Both the position numbers and the translations under genes were made by a program. A DNA stretch of 64,000 bases, from positions 57,810,754 through 57,874,753 of the forward strand of contig NC_087065.1 in assembly GCF_963678635.1 (NCBI RefSeq), given 5' to 3'. Below, one piece after another: positions 17,928-30,204 of this stretch. Each line of letters starts with the position of its first letter. Position 1 is the stretch's first letter. The stretch is from Symsagittifera roscoffensis. Lineage: Eukaryota > Xenacoelomorpha > Acoela > Convolutidae. The notes below the pieces were generated by a model, which did no database searches, was not told where the DNA came from, and saw nothing but the letters and a program-made list of their open reading frames with translations.

Positions 17928-19902
17928 TTGTATCGCAACTGGTGCGAAGCTTCGCCTCTGTCTCATTATGGTTTTTTAGCATATAATCTTAAGATCTAGG
18001 TATGCACAGATGGCATCGAGATAACGTTAGAATCTTTTTAGAATAGTCGGATATATAGAGTCACAGTACAACCGTTTCGGAAATATCTAGTATAGTTTTT
18101 TCTAGTTTGTCAGTTTTTTGGGTCCACATGTATTTAAGTTGTTTTCTCGAAGCGCTGTTCAAGATAGCGTAAAAGTTTCTTTAAGTTTTGACAGGCACGC
18201 ATAACGAGAGTTATTTGCCTTGAGTTCGGAATCTTTTTCGTGGTGTTTAATAAAAAGTTATAAAAGTTAATGCTTTTATTCTGAAATTTGATATAAATGA
18301 ACAAATTTTTTTCCAAACTTTGTGGCAGTGTTGAAACTGAACGTATTTTGACAAAGAAAATAGTTACTGATTTGCGAAAAATTGGTCAAATAATTAGTGA
18401 TCATTTTGCTTAGAATTATTTTTTCTGAAAATACTTTTTTTGTGCGTACTGGCTATAGCAGAAACGACGTGATTAATCTACTTGTTTTTTTTCGTTCAGT
18501 TAAATTTTTACTGCTGCTAAATAAAGCCAAGCTTCAGTCACCAAAAAATGAAGTTGTTGACCTTTTAGAGGTTGGTGAATGTAATAAAGCAAAAAACGAA
18601 CTAGTAAAATTCTGTTCTAGCTTTAAATTTGCCGATGAATGAAATTTAGCGGCCCAGCTGAGTTGTTTTTCTAGTGTAACATTAGATTTTTTGATATCGT
18701 ACTCAGGATCACAGCCAATTTTTGTAAATGGCTAAGTACTGACAACTAATGAGCATTGATTTTAACTTCAATGGTACAAATTCCCGGAGTGTGTAGATAG
18801 TTATGATACCCAGTGCCATTTTTTTCAAAATATTTGTAATCTGATTTTAGTATGTTGGTTAGTTGTCAATTAGGAGGCCCAAATGTTCAACTTCATTAAC
18901 TTCCTTTATAATTTGATCACGAACATCAATTGTGATTTTTTTGAGTTATGCCCGAAAACAATAAATTCAGTTTTATCTTGATTGATTTTCAAAGAGGCTT
19001 GATTAAGGTGATTGAAAAATTATTGATATTATTCGGCAAACTTTTTGCAATGGCTATTTTTTGACCGTTACTCACCAGTAATGTATCACCTGCATTTGAT
19101 TTGATATCAATCATTTAACCTTTTTGAATATATCCTTGATATATAAGTTAAACAAAAGAGGTCCTTGGAACTCCTCTTACTACTGTGAGCGAACTGATTA
19201 TGTTCCGTTTAAGACGATTTTTGATGTCAGTTTCTCAAATAACTCATAATGAGAACTTGGCGCTTGAATCAAAGCCTAATGAGTACAATTTTATGAACAG
19301 AAAATAATCATCAATTTAGTCGAAAGCTTCAGGTACTTCAAAAAGAGCATCCGCAACCAGCGTCCTATTATCGACTTGTGTTCTGATTGTTTCTGTTAAT
19401 TGCATATGGGCATCTAGGAAGAAAATTGCTTTCGAAACTTAAATTGATGTTCACTCATCAAATAGATTTTAGCTAGGTACTCGATCATTTGTTGAAGGGT
19501 TTTTTAAAAAGTTTCTGCCAGCGCAAGAGTGATAGATATTGGTCTGTAGTTTGTTATCTTCGGTATCCCCTTTTTCAAACAAAGGTATAGTTTTAGCCGA
19601 TGTAATTCTGCCTAGAAAAGTTTTGAGAGCGAGTTTTTTATTAAGTCATTTGATAATTGAAGATGCCATTTCAGGCCGAATATTGTAAGGCCCATGCTGG
19701 TTTTTAGAAGGACCCAAGGGTTTATTTTTCTCAAAGCTAGAAGAAGTCGTATTTTTTCATGTCTGATAACTCACATATAAGAGAAAAATCCCCATGCTGA
19801 TGAGATGTCCTGGTTTTACAGTATTTGAAAGAATTAGGTTCAAATCTAATTTCGCCTATTTTACTGAATGTAAACTAGATTTTTTTCGACTTGTTTTTTT
19901 TG
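17928..19902 (-). pseudogene. LINE reverse-transcriptase segment, copy 1 (diverged)
   Basis: Reading the minus strand, the entry block IPLFEKGD is near 19,580, followed by the LTETIRTQVDNRTL block near 19,390, the GVPR block near 19,165, and remnants of the YADD and HLGV-like blocks below 19,090. Frameshifts and stops interrupt it throughout. It ends at the GC-rich hairpin motif at 17,928. Confidence 0.75.
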
Positions 19903-21832
19903 TTTGTTGTATTCGCATTTGGTGAGATGTCCCGCTTCGCCTCTGTGTCTCATTATTTAGTTCATTAAGCTTATAATCTTAAGATTTAGGTATGCGCAGA
20001 TGGCATCGAGATAACTTGTCAGTCTTTTTTAGAATACTCGGATACATAGAGTCACAGTGGAACCGTTTCAGAAATATCCAATATAGGTTTTTTTTCTAGT
20101 TTATCGGTTTTGCGGATCCATATTTATCAAAGTTGTTTTCTCGAAGCGCTGTTCAAGGTGGCTTACAACTCTTTAAGTATTGACAGCGGCATGCATAACG
20201 AGAGTTATTTGATTTGAGTTCGGAATTTGTTTCGTGGTGTATAAAACAAATTTATGAAAATTAATGCTTTCATCCTGAAGTTTGATATACTTGAACAAAT
20301 TTTTTTAAAAGATTGTGGCGGTTTTGAAACTGATCATTTTTTGACTAAGAAAGAGTATTGTAAATGGCTAAGAACTAGACAACTAATGAACCTTGATTTT
20401 CAGTTTTTATGGTACAATTTTCCGGAGTGTGAAGATAGTTTTGATACCCAGTGCCATTGCAAATAATTTGTAAACTGATTTTGGTATGTTAGTTGGTTGT
20501 CAATTAGGACGCCCAAATGTTCAGCTTCATAAACCTCCTTTATAATGTGATCACATCAATTGTGATTTTGTTTTCAATTATTCCCGAAAACATTAAATTC
20601 AGTTTGATCTAGTTTGATTTTCAAAGAGTGTGGATTAAGCTAATTGAAAAATTATCGATGTTATTTAGCAAACTTTTTCTAATGGCTTTTTTTGACCGTT
20701 ACTCAGCAGTCTTCTATCATCTGCATATTACTGGATATCATTTAAACTTTTTGTACATATCATTGACATATAGATTAAACCAAAGCGGTCCTTGGAACTC
20801 CTCTTACAACTCTAATCGAACTGATTCTGTTCTCTTTAAGACGCTTTTTTGATGTCAGTTTCTCAAATATCTCATAATGAGGATTTTGGCGCTTGAATCA
20901 AAGCCTAATGAGTTCAGTTTTTTGAACAGAAAATATTCCTCAATTTAGTCGAAAGCTTCAGGTAAGTCAAGAAGAGCATCCGCAGCCAGCGTCCTATTAT
21001 CGACTTGTGTTCTGATTGTTTCTGTTAATTGCATATGGACATCTGTGGTAGAAAATTGTTTTCGAAATTTAAATTGATGTTCACTCATCAAATAGAATTT
21101 ATCTAGGTACTCGATCATTTGTTGAAGGGTTTTAAAAAAGTTTCTGCCAGCGCAAGAGTGATAGATATTGATCTGTAGTGTTATCCTCGGTATCCCCTGT
21201 TTTAAACAAAGGTATAATTTTAGCCGATGTAATTCTGCCTAGAAAAGTTTTGAGAGCGAGTTTTTCATTAAGTAATTGGATAACTGAAGATGCCATTTCA
21301 GGCCGAATATTGTAAGGCCCATGCTGGTTTTTAGAACCAGCGTATGATTATCGACTTGTGTTCTGATTGTTTCTGTTAATTACTCATGAGTATCTGTGGT
21401 AAAAATTTGACTTAGAATCAATTAGAATTCATCTACGAACTCGATCATTTTTGCTAGCCTAGGAGTGATAGATATTGGCCTGTAATTTGTTACATCCTCG
21501 GTATCCCTTTTTTCTCACACAAAGGTGTAATTTTAGTCAATTTAGTTTTATCTAGAAGATTTTTGAGAGCGAGCTATTCAATAACTAATTGAATTACAAG
21601 AGATGTTTTTGCAGGCACAATAGTGTAATGCCCATACTGGTGTTTAACAAGGACCCAAGGGTTTGTTTTTTTCTCAAAGCTGGAAGAAGTAGTTTTTCAT
21701 GTCTGGTAACCCACATATAAGAGAAAAATTCCCATGCTGATGGTTTTACAGTATTTGAAAGAATTATGTTCAAACATAATTTCGCCTATTTTACTGAATG
21801 TAAACTAGATTTTTTTCGACTTGTTTTTTTGT
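19903..21832 (-). pseudogene. LINE reverse-transcriptase segment, copy 2
   Basis: Same blocks as copy 1, with YADD at about 20,715-20,730 and GVPR at about 20,790 on the minus strand. It is almost identical to copy 3, apart from an 8-bp difference near 20,370. The segment includes an internal partial duplication: 21,330-21,640 repeats, in diverged form, 20,980-21,300. Confidence 0.8.
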
Positions 21833-23752
21833 TTGTGTTGTATCGCAACTGATGAGATGCTCCGCTTCGCCTCTGTCTCATGATTTGCTTTATTAAGCTT
21901 ATAATCTTAAGATTTAGGTATGCGCAGACGGCGTCGAGATAACTTGTCAGTCTTTTTTAGAATACTCGGATATATAGAGTCACAGTGGAACCGTTTCAGA
22001 AATATCCAATATAGGTTTTTTTTCTAGTTTATCGGTTTTGCGGATCCATATTTATCAAAGTTGTTTTCTCGAAGCGCTGTTCAAGGTGGCTTACAACTCT
22101 TTAAGTATTGACAGCGGCATGCATAACGAGAGTTATTTGATTTGAGTTCGGAATTTGTTTCGTGGTGTATAAAACAAATTTGTGAAAATTAATGCTTTCA
22201 TCCTGAAGTTTTATATACTTGAACAAATTTTTTTAAAAGATTGTGGCGGTTTTGAAACTGATCATTTTTTGACTAAGAAAGAGTATTGTAAATGGCTAAG
22301 AACTAATGAACCTTGATTTTCATTTTTTATGGTACAATTTTCCGGAGTGTGAAGATAGTTTTGATACCCAGTGCCATTGCAAATAATTTGTAAACTGATT
22401 TTGGTATGTTAGTTGGTTGTCAATTAGGACGCCCAAATGTTCAGCTTCATAAACCTCCTTTATAATGTGATCACATCAATTGTGATTTTGTTTTCAATTA
22501 TTCCCGAAAACATTAAATTCAGTTTGATCTAGTTTGATTTTCAAAGAGTGTGGATTAAGCTAATTGAAAAATTATCGATGTTATTTAGCAAACTTTTTCT
22601 AATGGCTTTTTTTGACCGTTACTCAGCAGTCTTCTATCATCTGCATATTACTGGATATCATTTAAACTTTTTGTACATATCATTGACATATAGATTAAAC
22701 CAAAGCGGTCCTTGGAACTCCTCTTACAACTCTAATCGAACTGATTCTGTTCTCTTTAAGACGCTTTTTTGATGTCAGTTTCTCAAATATCTCATAATGA
22801 GGATTTTGGCGCTTGAATCAAAGCCTAATGAGTTCAGTTTTTTGAACAGAAAATATTCCTCAATTTAGTCGAAAGCTTCAGGTAAGTCAAGAAGAGCATC
22901 CGCAGCCAGCGTCCTATTATCGACTTGTGTTCTGATTGTTTCTGTTAATTGCATATGGACATCTGTGGTAGAAAATTGTTTTCGAAATTTAAATTGATGT
23001 TCACTCATCAAATAGAATTTATCTAGGTACTCGATCATTTGTTGAAGGGTTTTAAAAAAGTTTCTGCCAGCGCAAGAGTGATAGATATTGATCTGTAGTG
23101 TTATCCTCGGTATCCCCTGTTTTAAACAAAGGTATAATTTTAGCCGATGTAATTCTGCCTAGAAAAGTTTTGAGAGCGAGTTTTTCATTAAGTAATTGGA
23201 TAACTGAAGATGCCATTTCAGGCCGAATATTGTAAGGCCCATGCTGGTTTTTAGAACCAGCGTATGATTATCGACTTGTGTTCTGATTGTTTCTGTTAAT
23301 TACTCATGAGTATCTGTGGTAAAAATTTGACTTAGAATCAATTAGAATTCATCTAGGAACTCGATCATTTTTGCTAGCCTAGGAGTGATAGATATTGGCC
23401 TGTAATTTGTTACATCCTCGGTATCCCTTTTTTCTCACACAAAGGTGTAATTTTAGTCAATTTAGTTTTATCTAGAAGATTTTTGAGAGCGAGCTATTCA
23501 ATAACTAATTGAATTACAAGAGATGTTTTTGCAGGCACAATAGTGTAATGCCCATACTGGTGTTTAACAAGGACCCAAGGGTTTGTTTTTTTCTCAAAGC
23601 TGGAAGAAGTAGTTTTTCATGTCTGGTAACCCACATATAAGAGAAAAATTCCCATGCTGATGGTTTTACAGTATTTGAAAGAATTATGTTCAAACATAAT
23701 TTCGCCTATTTTACTGAATGTAAACTAGATTTTTTTCGACTTGTTTTTTTGT
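21833..23752 (-). pseudogene. LINE reverse-transcriptase segment, copy 3
   Basis: A near-perfect duplicate of copy 2 at an offset of 1,920-1,928 bp, with the same stops and frameshifts. The doubling therefore happened after the LINE had already decayed. This makes it a segmental tandem duplication, not two insertions. Confidence 0.85.
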
Positions 23753-25810
23753 TTGTGTTGTATCGCAACTGATGAGATGCTCCGCTTCGCCTCTGTCTCA
23801 TGATTTGCTTTATTAAGCTTATAATCTTAAGATTTAGGTATGCGCAGACGGCGTCGAGATAACGTGTGAGTCTTTTTCAGAATAGTTGGATATATAGAGT
23901 CACAGTGGAACCATTTCAGCAATAAGCAGTATAGGTTTTTTCTAGTTTGTCGGTTTTTCGGATCCACATTTATCAAAGTTGTTTTCTCGAAGCGCTGTTC
24001 AAGGTGGCTTACAAGTCTTTTTTCTGACATAACGAGAAAAGGCATGCATAACGAGAGTTTTTTTTTGCACTGAAATCGGAATTGTTATCGTTGATGCAAA
24101 ATCTGAAATTTTGAAAACAAATGCTTTTCTCATGACATTTGATATACATGAACAAATTTTTTTCAAAGTTTGTGGCAGTGATGAAATTGGACCTATTTTG
24201 ACAATGAAAATAGTTACTAATATTGCGCAAAGACATGATTCAAGAGAACTTAAATGATTTCCATGATAGTTTTTCGTTTGACACTTGGCTTGAGTTCTTC
24301 TTAACTTGGTTCAGAAAAAATGTTATGTACGTTTTTTTTGATGTGGAATGAAAATGTTTTGCGAAAAATTGGTCAAATAGTTGGTGATCATTTTTCAAAA
24401 AAATGCCTTTTCTGAAAACAAATAGTTTGATTGCTGGCTATACCAGAAAACCCTGAACAATTTGTTTCTTTCTCATGCTATTAGAATTTTATTTTTGCCA
24501 AAGGGAGACAAACTTCAGTAACCAAAAATGAAGTTCATGAGCTTTTAGAAAATGATGAATGTAAAAAACGAACCAGTAAAATTCTATGTACGAGTTTTAA
24601 GTTGGCCGTTGAATGAAATTTGAACGCACCATAAGTCTTTAACGGCCCAGCTGAGTTGTTTTTCTTTTGTAACGTTAGATTGTTTGATATCGTACTCAGG
24701 ATCACAGCCAATTAATGTAAATGGTTAAGTACTAGACAACTAATGAGACTTGATTTTTAATTTGTATGGTACAATTTTCCGGAGTGTGTAGAAATTTTTG
24801 ATACCCAGTGCCATTTTTTGCAATTTATTTGTAAACTGATTTTGGTATGCTAGTTGGTTGTAATTCGGACGCCCGAATGTTCAACTTCATTAACGTCCTT
24901 TATAATTTGATCACGAACTTCAATTGTGATTTTTTTTGAATTATTCCCTAAAACGATAAGTTCATTTTTATCTTGTTTGATTTCAAAAGAGTGTTGATTC
25001 AGTTAATTGAAAAATTATCGATGTTATTTGACAAACTTTTTGTATTGGCTATTTTTGACCTTTACTCAACAGTAATCTATCGTCTGCATATTACTTGATA
25101 TCATTTAACCTTTCTGTACATATCATTGACATAAAGACCAAACAAAAAAGGTCCTAGGAACGACTCTGAGCGAACTGATTCTGCTCCGCTTAAGACAACT
25201 TTTTGATGTCAGATTGTCAAACAACTCATAATGAGGATTGTGGCAGTTGAGTCAAAGCCTAATGAGTACATTTTTTGTAACAGAAAAGTGTGATCAATTT
25301 AGTCGAAAGCTTGAGATAAGTCAAGAGGGGCATTCGCAACCAGTGTTTGATTATCGACTTGTGTTCTGATTGTTTCTGTTAATTATTTATGAGCATCTGT
25401 GGTAGAAATTTGAATGAAAATCAATTAGAATTCATCCAAGTACTCGATCATTTCTGCTAGCCTAGGAGTGATAGATATTGGCCTGTATTTTGTTACATCC
25501 TCGGTATCCCTTTTTTCTCACACAAAGGTGTAATTTTAGCCAATTTAATTTTATCTAGAAAATTTTTGAGAGCGAGCTATTCAATAACTAATGAACTACG
25601 TGAGATGCTTTTGCAGGCTCAATAATGTAATGCCCATACAAGTTTTTTACAAGAACCGAAGAGTTTGTTTTTCCTCAAAGCAAGAAGTGCAGTTTTTCAT
25701 GCCTGTTAACCCACCTAAAAGAGGAAGATCCCCATGCTGATGAGATGTTTTGGTTTTACAAAATTTGGAAGACATAAGTTCAATTATAATTTCGCCTATT
25801 TGACTGAATG
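23753..25810 (-). pseudogene. LINE reverse-transcriptase segment, copy 4 (diverged)
   Basis: The RT blocks are recognisable at about 25,350 (AFD-like block), 25,150 (GVP-like block) and 24,900 (late block), all with stops. It is closest to the endonuclease remnant and probably represents the original continuation of the LINE. Confidence 0.7.
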
Positions 25811-26399
25811 TGAAATTATTTTTTTAAATCAGTTTATGCATTGCCAAACAAACTTCTTATCGAAGCAATGTCACAAGCGGTATTTTTGCTGGTCCTTACT
25901 TCGTTTATAAGGTTTCATTTTAATCTGTCTGATGAGGCTGATTCAATAAGTTGGTTGTAAATATCATAATCTTTCTAGTACTCCTTGAAGTTTCAGTTCC
26001 ATAAATTTGTCAAAAATTGTTTTTCAAGTTTAAATTGAGTGAGGTTTTTGAACATATTGGTTAGCTAGTGAAAAGATCGGTTTTTTGTTTCTTACGAGAC
26101 ATTTTTGGTCAATAGTTTTTTTTGTTTAAACTGCGTGAGATTTTTTAAAACTGCGTGAGACTTTTAATCGGAGCATGTTTCAAAATAAGATCGTGGAATA
26201 CCTTCTGAAAAACAGTCGTGATAATACTGTCAGCATCAGTTTGCATACAAAATTTTGACCGATTTGATCATTTAGTAATTTTCGGATTTCATCAGCTCAA
26301 TAGTTGTTTTTATCGAAAATGTGTTTAGTTTTTTTTTTGTTTTAACTGAATAAAACATTTGTGAAAAAAGCAAAATGATAATTTTTATTGGAAAGTCAA
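25811..26399 (-). other. Presumed LINE linker between endonuclease and RT
   Basis: T-rich on the plus strand. The minus strand has only short interrupted frames, among them one near 26,250 (LLNDQIGQNFVCKLM) that could be a linker remnant. A short direct repeat (AACTGCGTGAGA) lies at about 26,130-26,160. Confidence 0.3.
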
Positions 26400-26850
26400 A
26401 TCCGAAGGTATCTACTGATTTTAAACTGGTGTCATAATTAGTATAATCAATGAGTGAATTACAACGGTGTTAATTTTGACGATTGATAGACCGTAAGGAC
26501 TCACTATCGTAGTCTTTTTTGTTTTCGATCTCTGTTCACATAATTCAAATTAGAGTCACCAATAGAATTAACGTATTATTGCCTATGGCTGCTTTATCAA
26601 TGCATTTTTGAAGTGGTTCAAGACTTTTTGACTTCGATTTATTTGAATATCGATCCAAAAATTTTCAAATCGAGAATCAGAAGTGTTGCAATCAGGCCTT
26701 AACCGTGCTTTTTTGGCCTTAATATGAACGGTCCTTCACTTTTTAACTTCGGTTATCCGAGCTCCTATCGCAACAGAAAGTTTGAAATTGGTTTTTTTTG
26801 AAGTCAATGTGTTCGAGATGTCTTTAGATTATAGCCATCTTTCATTAAAC
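26400..26850 (-). pseudogene. LINE apurinic-type endonuclease remnant
   Basis: Translation of the minus strand in shifting frames gives a segment like FENFWIDIQIN, followed ~45 codons later by GDSNLNYVNRD. These resemble the E-L-W-I-E-I and G-D-F-N blocks of the endonuclease in CR1/Jockey-type LINEs. Stops interrupt it. Its place just upstream of the RT array on the same strand fits the normal EN-RT order. Confidence 0.45.
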
Positions 26851-27745
26851 CCAAAATACAATTGTTGCCGAAATCGTTCACCGGTCTACTTATCTGAAAA
26901 TGATTTTTGAGCTTTATGCTTTTTATCTGAAAGAAATTTAGTTTTGATTGGAAATGTAGGCTTTTGTTGAAATTTCTGTCGTATGGAAGCGTTGGACGTG
27001 GGTTTAGTTCGATATTTCCGAACAGTATAATAAAAAATTCGATTATTTTGATAAATATAACTACAGTAAGAATAAAATGAAATTTTTTTAGCCAAAACTT
27101 CAGACCCTTTTTAAGTTTCTTGTTTCTTTGAGAAAAAGTTTTTTTTTGTTTTTATGATCATTATGATTTTGCAACAGTGGCATAGGAGTACTTAAAACCA
27201 CTGAGTGCCCAATAAGGAAAAAGTAAAGTATGTCACTTTAAAAACTTCACTTGAAAACTGATACGGACTTGTATAATGGTATGATTGAGTTTTAGGGTTG
27301 GAAGTACCGCTGTTTATATCTGTGCTGTCTGAAATGCACGTTACGTTGGGTCACAGCGGCTTCAGACTGGGTGTTAATATGAAAAGTTATCAATAATTTC
27401 TCGATAAGCGCTTTCTTAAGGTATAGAATAATCAAGTGCAATGTATCATGGTAGATTTCGTTATAATGCGCTTTTTGTAAATAAAAACTGGATACGTCTT
27501 TGACTAGCCCAATTATTTTTTGCATCTGTACTTAATCATAGTTATAAAGTTTTCTCATCCAGCAAATTATTGATTTAATCAATAATTTTTTTAAGTTATT
27601 CTCGGGTGCATTTTTGAAAGCAGTTATTTCACAAACTACGAGGATATTAGGTTCAAACAGATCCAAACGCTACCTATTTTTTTATTTTTTTCTTACACAA
27701 AGAAAAGAAGTGAAATAAGTGAAAGTTATCATAGGAACCCTAATC
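26851..27745. other. AT-rich non-coding DNA
   Basis: I see no exon, RNA gene or repeat family member here. Short frames on the minus strand (near 27,000 and 27,400) have no recognisable motif. Confidence 0.4.
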
Positions 27746-27749
27746 ATAA

Positions 27750-27849
27750 ACGAGTGGGAGTTACCAAACGCAGCCTTAGAATTCAAAAATGGAGGTTCCT
27801 AGCGAAGACCACCATGAGAAGTCAGAGGAAAGTGGACAAAGACAGCCAG
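27750..27849 (+). CDS. Possible small exon before a GTACGA donor
   Basis: A GC-richer island ends at a good donor (CAG|GTACGA at 27,850). In the frame giving phase 0 at the donor it reads KRSLRIQKWRFLAKTTM and is open upstream; another frame has an ATG at 27,789. A possible acceptor is CCTTAG at 27,779. It lies 566 bp before the membrane-anchor exon, which starts in phase 0, so the two could be joined. There is no similarity to support it. Confidence 0.22.
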
Positions 27850-28415
27850 GTACGAACTCAAAAAGAGCGTGAAGTCACTACGAATATCCAATAATACTTG
27901 ATAAGCCGAGTTGTTTGACCTTTACAAAAAATCGCGAGCAGCAGGAGCCATTGGAAATCAGTGATACGCAATATTGTTGTGGCTGGGCAAAGGGCTGTCT
28001 GGCTTGTAATCCCCTTTCTTGGACTAGTACCTGTGAAACTTTTTTTTGTAGAGTTATCTGTTTATGCGCTTTTTCTGCAGTGTTATCAATTCGTATTGTA
28101 ATTTTGTGTAAATATATATTTTGAAGTTATGTATTTTTACTGTTGTAAAAATATGGCTCTCTATCATAATTTTTTTTGTGTGTTTGGGAGTCTAGACGCG
28201 ATCCGCCCTTATCATTTTCTAGTTGTTTAAGCTTCTTTAATATTAGCATTTGTGGTTGTTTTCTGAGCTGGGTATAAATTGACTTTTGTGTGAATCGTCA
28301 GGATATCAAATATTTGAAGGGGCAAAACATCCACCATCCTTTAATGAGCCTCTGATGATTAGTATTGCATAATGGCATGTTTGAAAGCTTGGTGAATGTG
28401 GCCTTTATGTTTTAG

Positions 28416-29063
28416 GTTGAAATACCTTTGACTGAAATTCATTCAAGGTCGAATCAGGGAGATCCTTATATATGGATGGGCTACAGCTTCCAGATTATAA
28501 CTTGTTCTCTTCCTGCTGAAAGTGACATAGATAAAGGGAATTGCTACAGAACGGCGTACATACACAACCCTGCGAAATTGCCAGACGTTGAGAACTACAG
28601 AGGTTCCACTTCTCCAAGTTGTACGGCTGAGAGAACTAGTACCCAACGAGTGGCAGCGAGTGGTTATAAAATTCAAGCCAACAAAGAAAGTAGTCAAGAA
28701 AATATTGACCAGGAAGCGCAGAAATCGGATGTCTTTGAACAACGCCAATTAGAGAATTTGTATATCTTAATTGCGTCAACTGCAGCCATAGCAGTTTTGA
28801 TGTTCGGTTTGAGCGTAATAGGGTTTCTCATTGCCTTAAAGTTTTATGGTGTTTGTCAGCAGTCAGGATATCTGAGCAAACAACGGATTGACGTTGGGAG
28901 TTTGGAAGTTGGTCCGCGACACAACCTTGGAGATGGTATGGAGTGGGATGTGCAGGACATTTGGTCGTCTGGACTGAATATTCAAAATAGTTTAGGGGTA
29001 ACAAATTTCAACAGCGGTTCCAGAGACGATAACTGGTCTTCCAGCAGCTTCAGTGAGTATTAA
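28416..29063 (+). CDS. Terminal exon of a single-pass membrane protein
   Basis: After the acceptor (TATGTTTTAG, ending at 28,415) the frame runs 215 codons in phase 0 to TAA. Roughly 110 extracellular residues (Cys at three places, several potential N-glycosylation or disulfide sites, then a Gln/Glu/Ser-rich stalk) lead to one strong transmembrane segment, LYILIASTAAIAVLMFGLSV plus IGFLIALKFYGV, at about 28,758-28,850. A ~70-residue cytoplasmic tail follows, rich in Gly, Asn, Ser and Asp, and ends in SSSSFSEY. The tail has no known kinase or ITAM motif. I do not recognise the family. It could complete the gene begun by the signal-peptide exon at 13,219; intervening exons were not found, but the LINE array and triplication could lie in its intron. 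Confidence 0.6.
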   Translation, partial: VEIPLTEIHSRSNQGDPYIWMGYSFQIITCSLPAESDIDKGNCYRTAYIHNPAKLPDVENYRGSTSPSCTAERTSTQRVAASGYKIQANKESSQENIDQEAQKSDVFEQRQLENLYILIASTAAIAVLMFGLSVIGFLIALKFYGVCQQSGYLSKQRIDVGSLEVGPRHNLGDGMEWDVQDIWSSGLNIQNSLGVTNFNSGSRDDNWSSSSFSEY

Positions 29064-29304
29064 GATCTACCATAATAGTTTTTAATATTAGAGCTTCAAA
29101 CATTTAGGACTTTCTAAGAAGTTTTTTTTGCAAGTTGACAGCTGAATTGCCCAAAAACCATCAATAATAAATAGGTTTCTTAAGTGTCACGTTTTCCTAG
29201 AACTGATCTTTTTACTTTTGTTCAACTCAAAATTCAGAAACTGATGTGAAATAGAGAAATTTACTTTTTTTTTACAAACTCCTAGGATCAAAACTAGTGC
29301 TGTT
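29064..29304. other. 3' flank of the membrane-protein exon
   Basis: An AATAATAAATAGG stretch at about 29,163 lies about 100 bp after the stop codon and might include a variant polyadenylation signal (AATAAT/AATAAA-like). Otherwise featureless and T-rich. Confidence 0.25.
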
Positions 29305-29766
29305 TAAGAGCAATGAACGTAGTGAGTACTCTTATATAGGTCTTGGTGATGTTTTTTTCATAAAAGTCTTAAAACTTGTTCACGCTCAATTTTGATTTTA
29401 GCGGTTTGACTTGATTTTTTTTTTCAGTTCACTTCTTTTCTTTTGTTAAGAGGAAGGTAAACTACGCTATCAAACAGCATAAGATAAAGGCCACGAAAAA
29501 CGTGATTTTCTAATTTCGAAAATGGAAATTAGTTATAAGATTTCCTAGCGAAATAAAAGTCTTACCAATTGATCCAGTTTTCTCACATTGGGTAGTTTTA
29601 TCAAAAAGGGGCCAATAATGAATTGTTCTACAAATTCAAAGAGCTCTAAGGCCATCTATTTTAGCTTCGAACGTCAAAATTCGAAGGTTTTTTGAAAAAA
29701 AACGAGGCAGTTTTTTCAGTTTCCTTGCGTTCAATACTCTGTTCCAACTGTCATTTGGCTATGTTG
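29305..29766 (+). repeat. AAGAGTC inverted-repeat family, copy A
   Basis: Starts AAGAGCAATGAACGTAGTG, has a second AGTACTCTTATATAGG box, a body with GTGATTTTCTAATTTCGAAA and AGAGCTCTAAGGCCATCTATTT, and ends GCGTTCAATACTCTG, the inverted complement of its start. Homology continues ~25 bp as CCAACTGTCATTTGGCTATG. Confidence 0.7.
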
Positions 29767-30204
29767 ATAATTTTCCAACACATATTTATTCAATTTAGAA
29801 TAAAACTTGAAATGAACCTCAAAAGCAAAATAAAATCAAAGACTAGCAAGATTAGACAGTTGCTGCACAAGTAGCACAAAGTTCCGACAACATTATTTAG
29901 AGAATCTTAATAATCCTTGTTTTATGTTTGTCCAAGTTTTTGCCATAGAAATGTTTGTGCCAAGTTATGTGTACAATTTTAAAAGATAAATTAAAATATA
30001 AGCAAAACAATTCAAACAAAAAAATTTTCAAGAATTCTATATTTTTTTTTAGAAAATTTTCTTTGGCGAAAGAAGGGCTAATTTATGCTTCAAAAAGTAG
30101 TGTTAACGGGATAATTAAAAGCTTTACAACACCTATAATAGCCTAAATAATTGCAAAAATTGTTAACAGACTTAATTTAGTATTTGGTTGAGTAAACAGT
30201 GATT

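Larger units (their letters stand above)
17928..26850 (-). mobile_element. Decayed LINE with one endonuclease remnant and four tandem RT segments
   Basis: On the minus strand the array begins with an endonuclease-like remnant (26,850-26,400) and continues into four head-to-tail copies of a ~1.92-kb segment. In frames broken by many stops, each segment encodes the order of blocks of a CR1/Jockey-type LINE reverse transcriptase: an entry block with IPLFEKGD, an Asp/Glu-rich AFD-like block, a GVPR(G) block, a YADD box and a late HLGVLID-like block. All copies are inactive. The two middle copies are nearly identical; the outer two are more diverged. Confidence 0.8.

Noticed and set aside
20254-22772. 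Plus-strand 70-75-codon frames in the LINE array
   Set aside because: They are antisense to the RT blocks and recur only because the segment is duplicated.
27915-28124. Cys-rich 69-codon frame before the membrane-anchor exon
   Set aside because: It has no ATG, no convincing splice sites and no known Cys spacing; it probably reads through T-rich intron.
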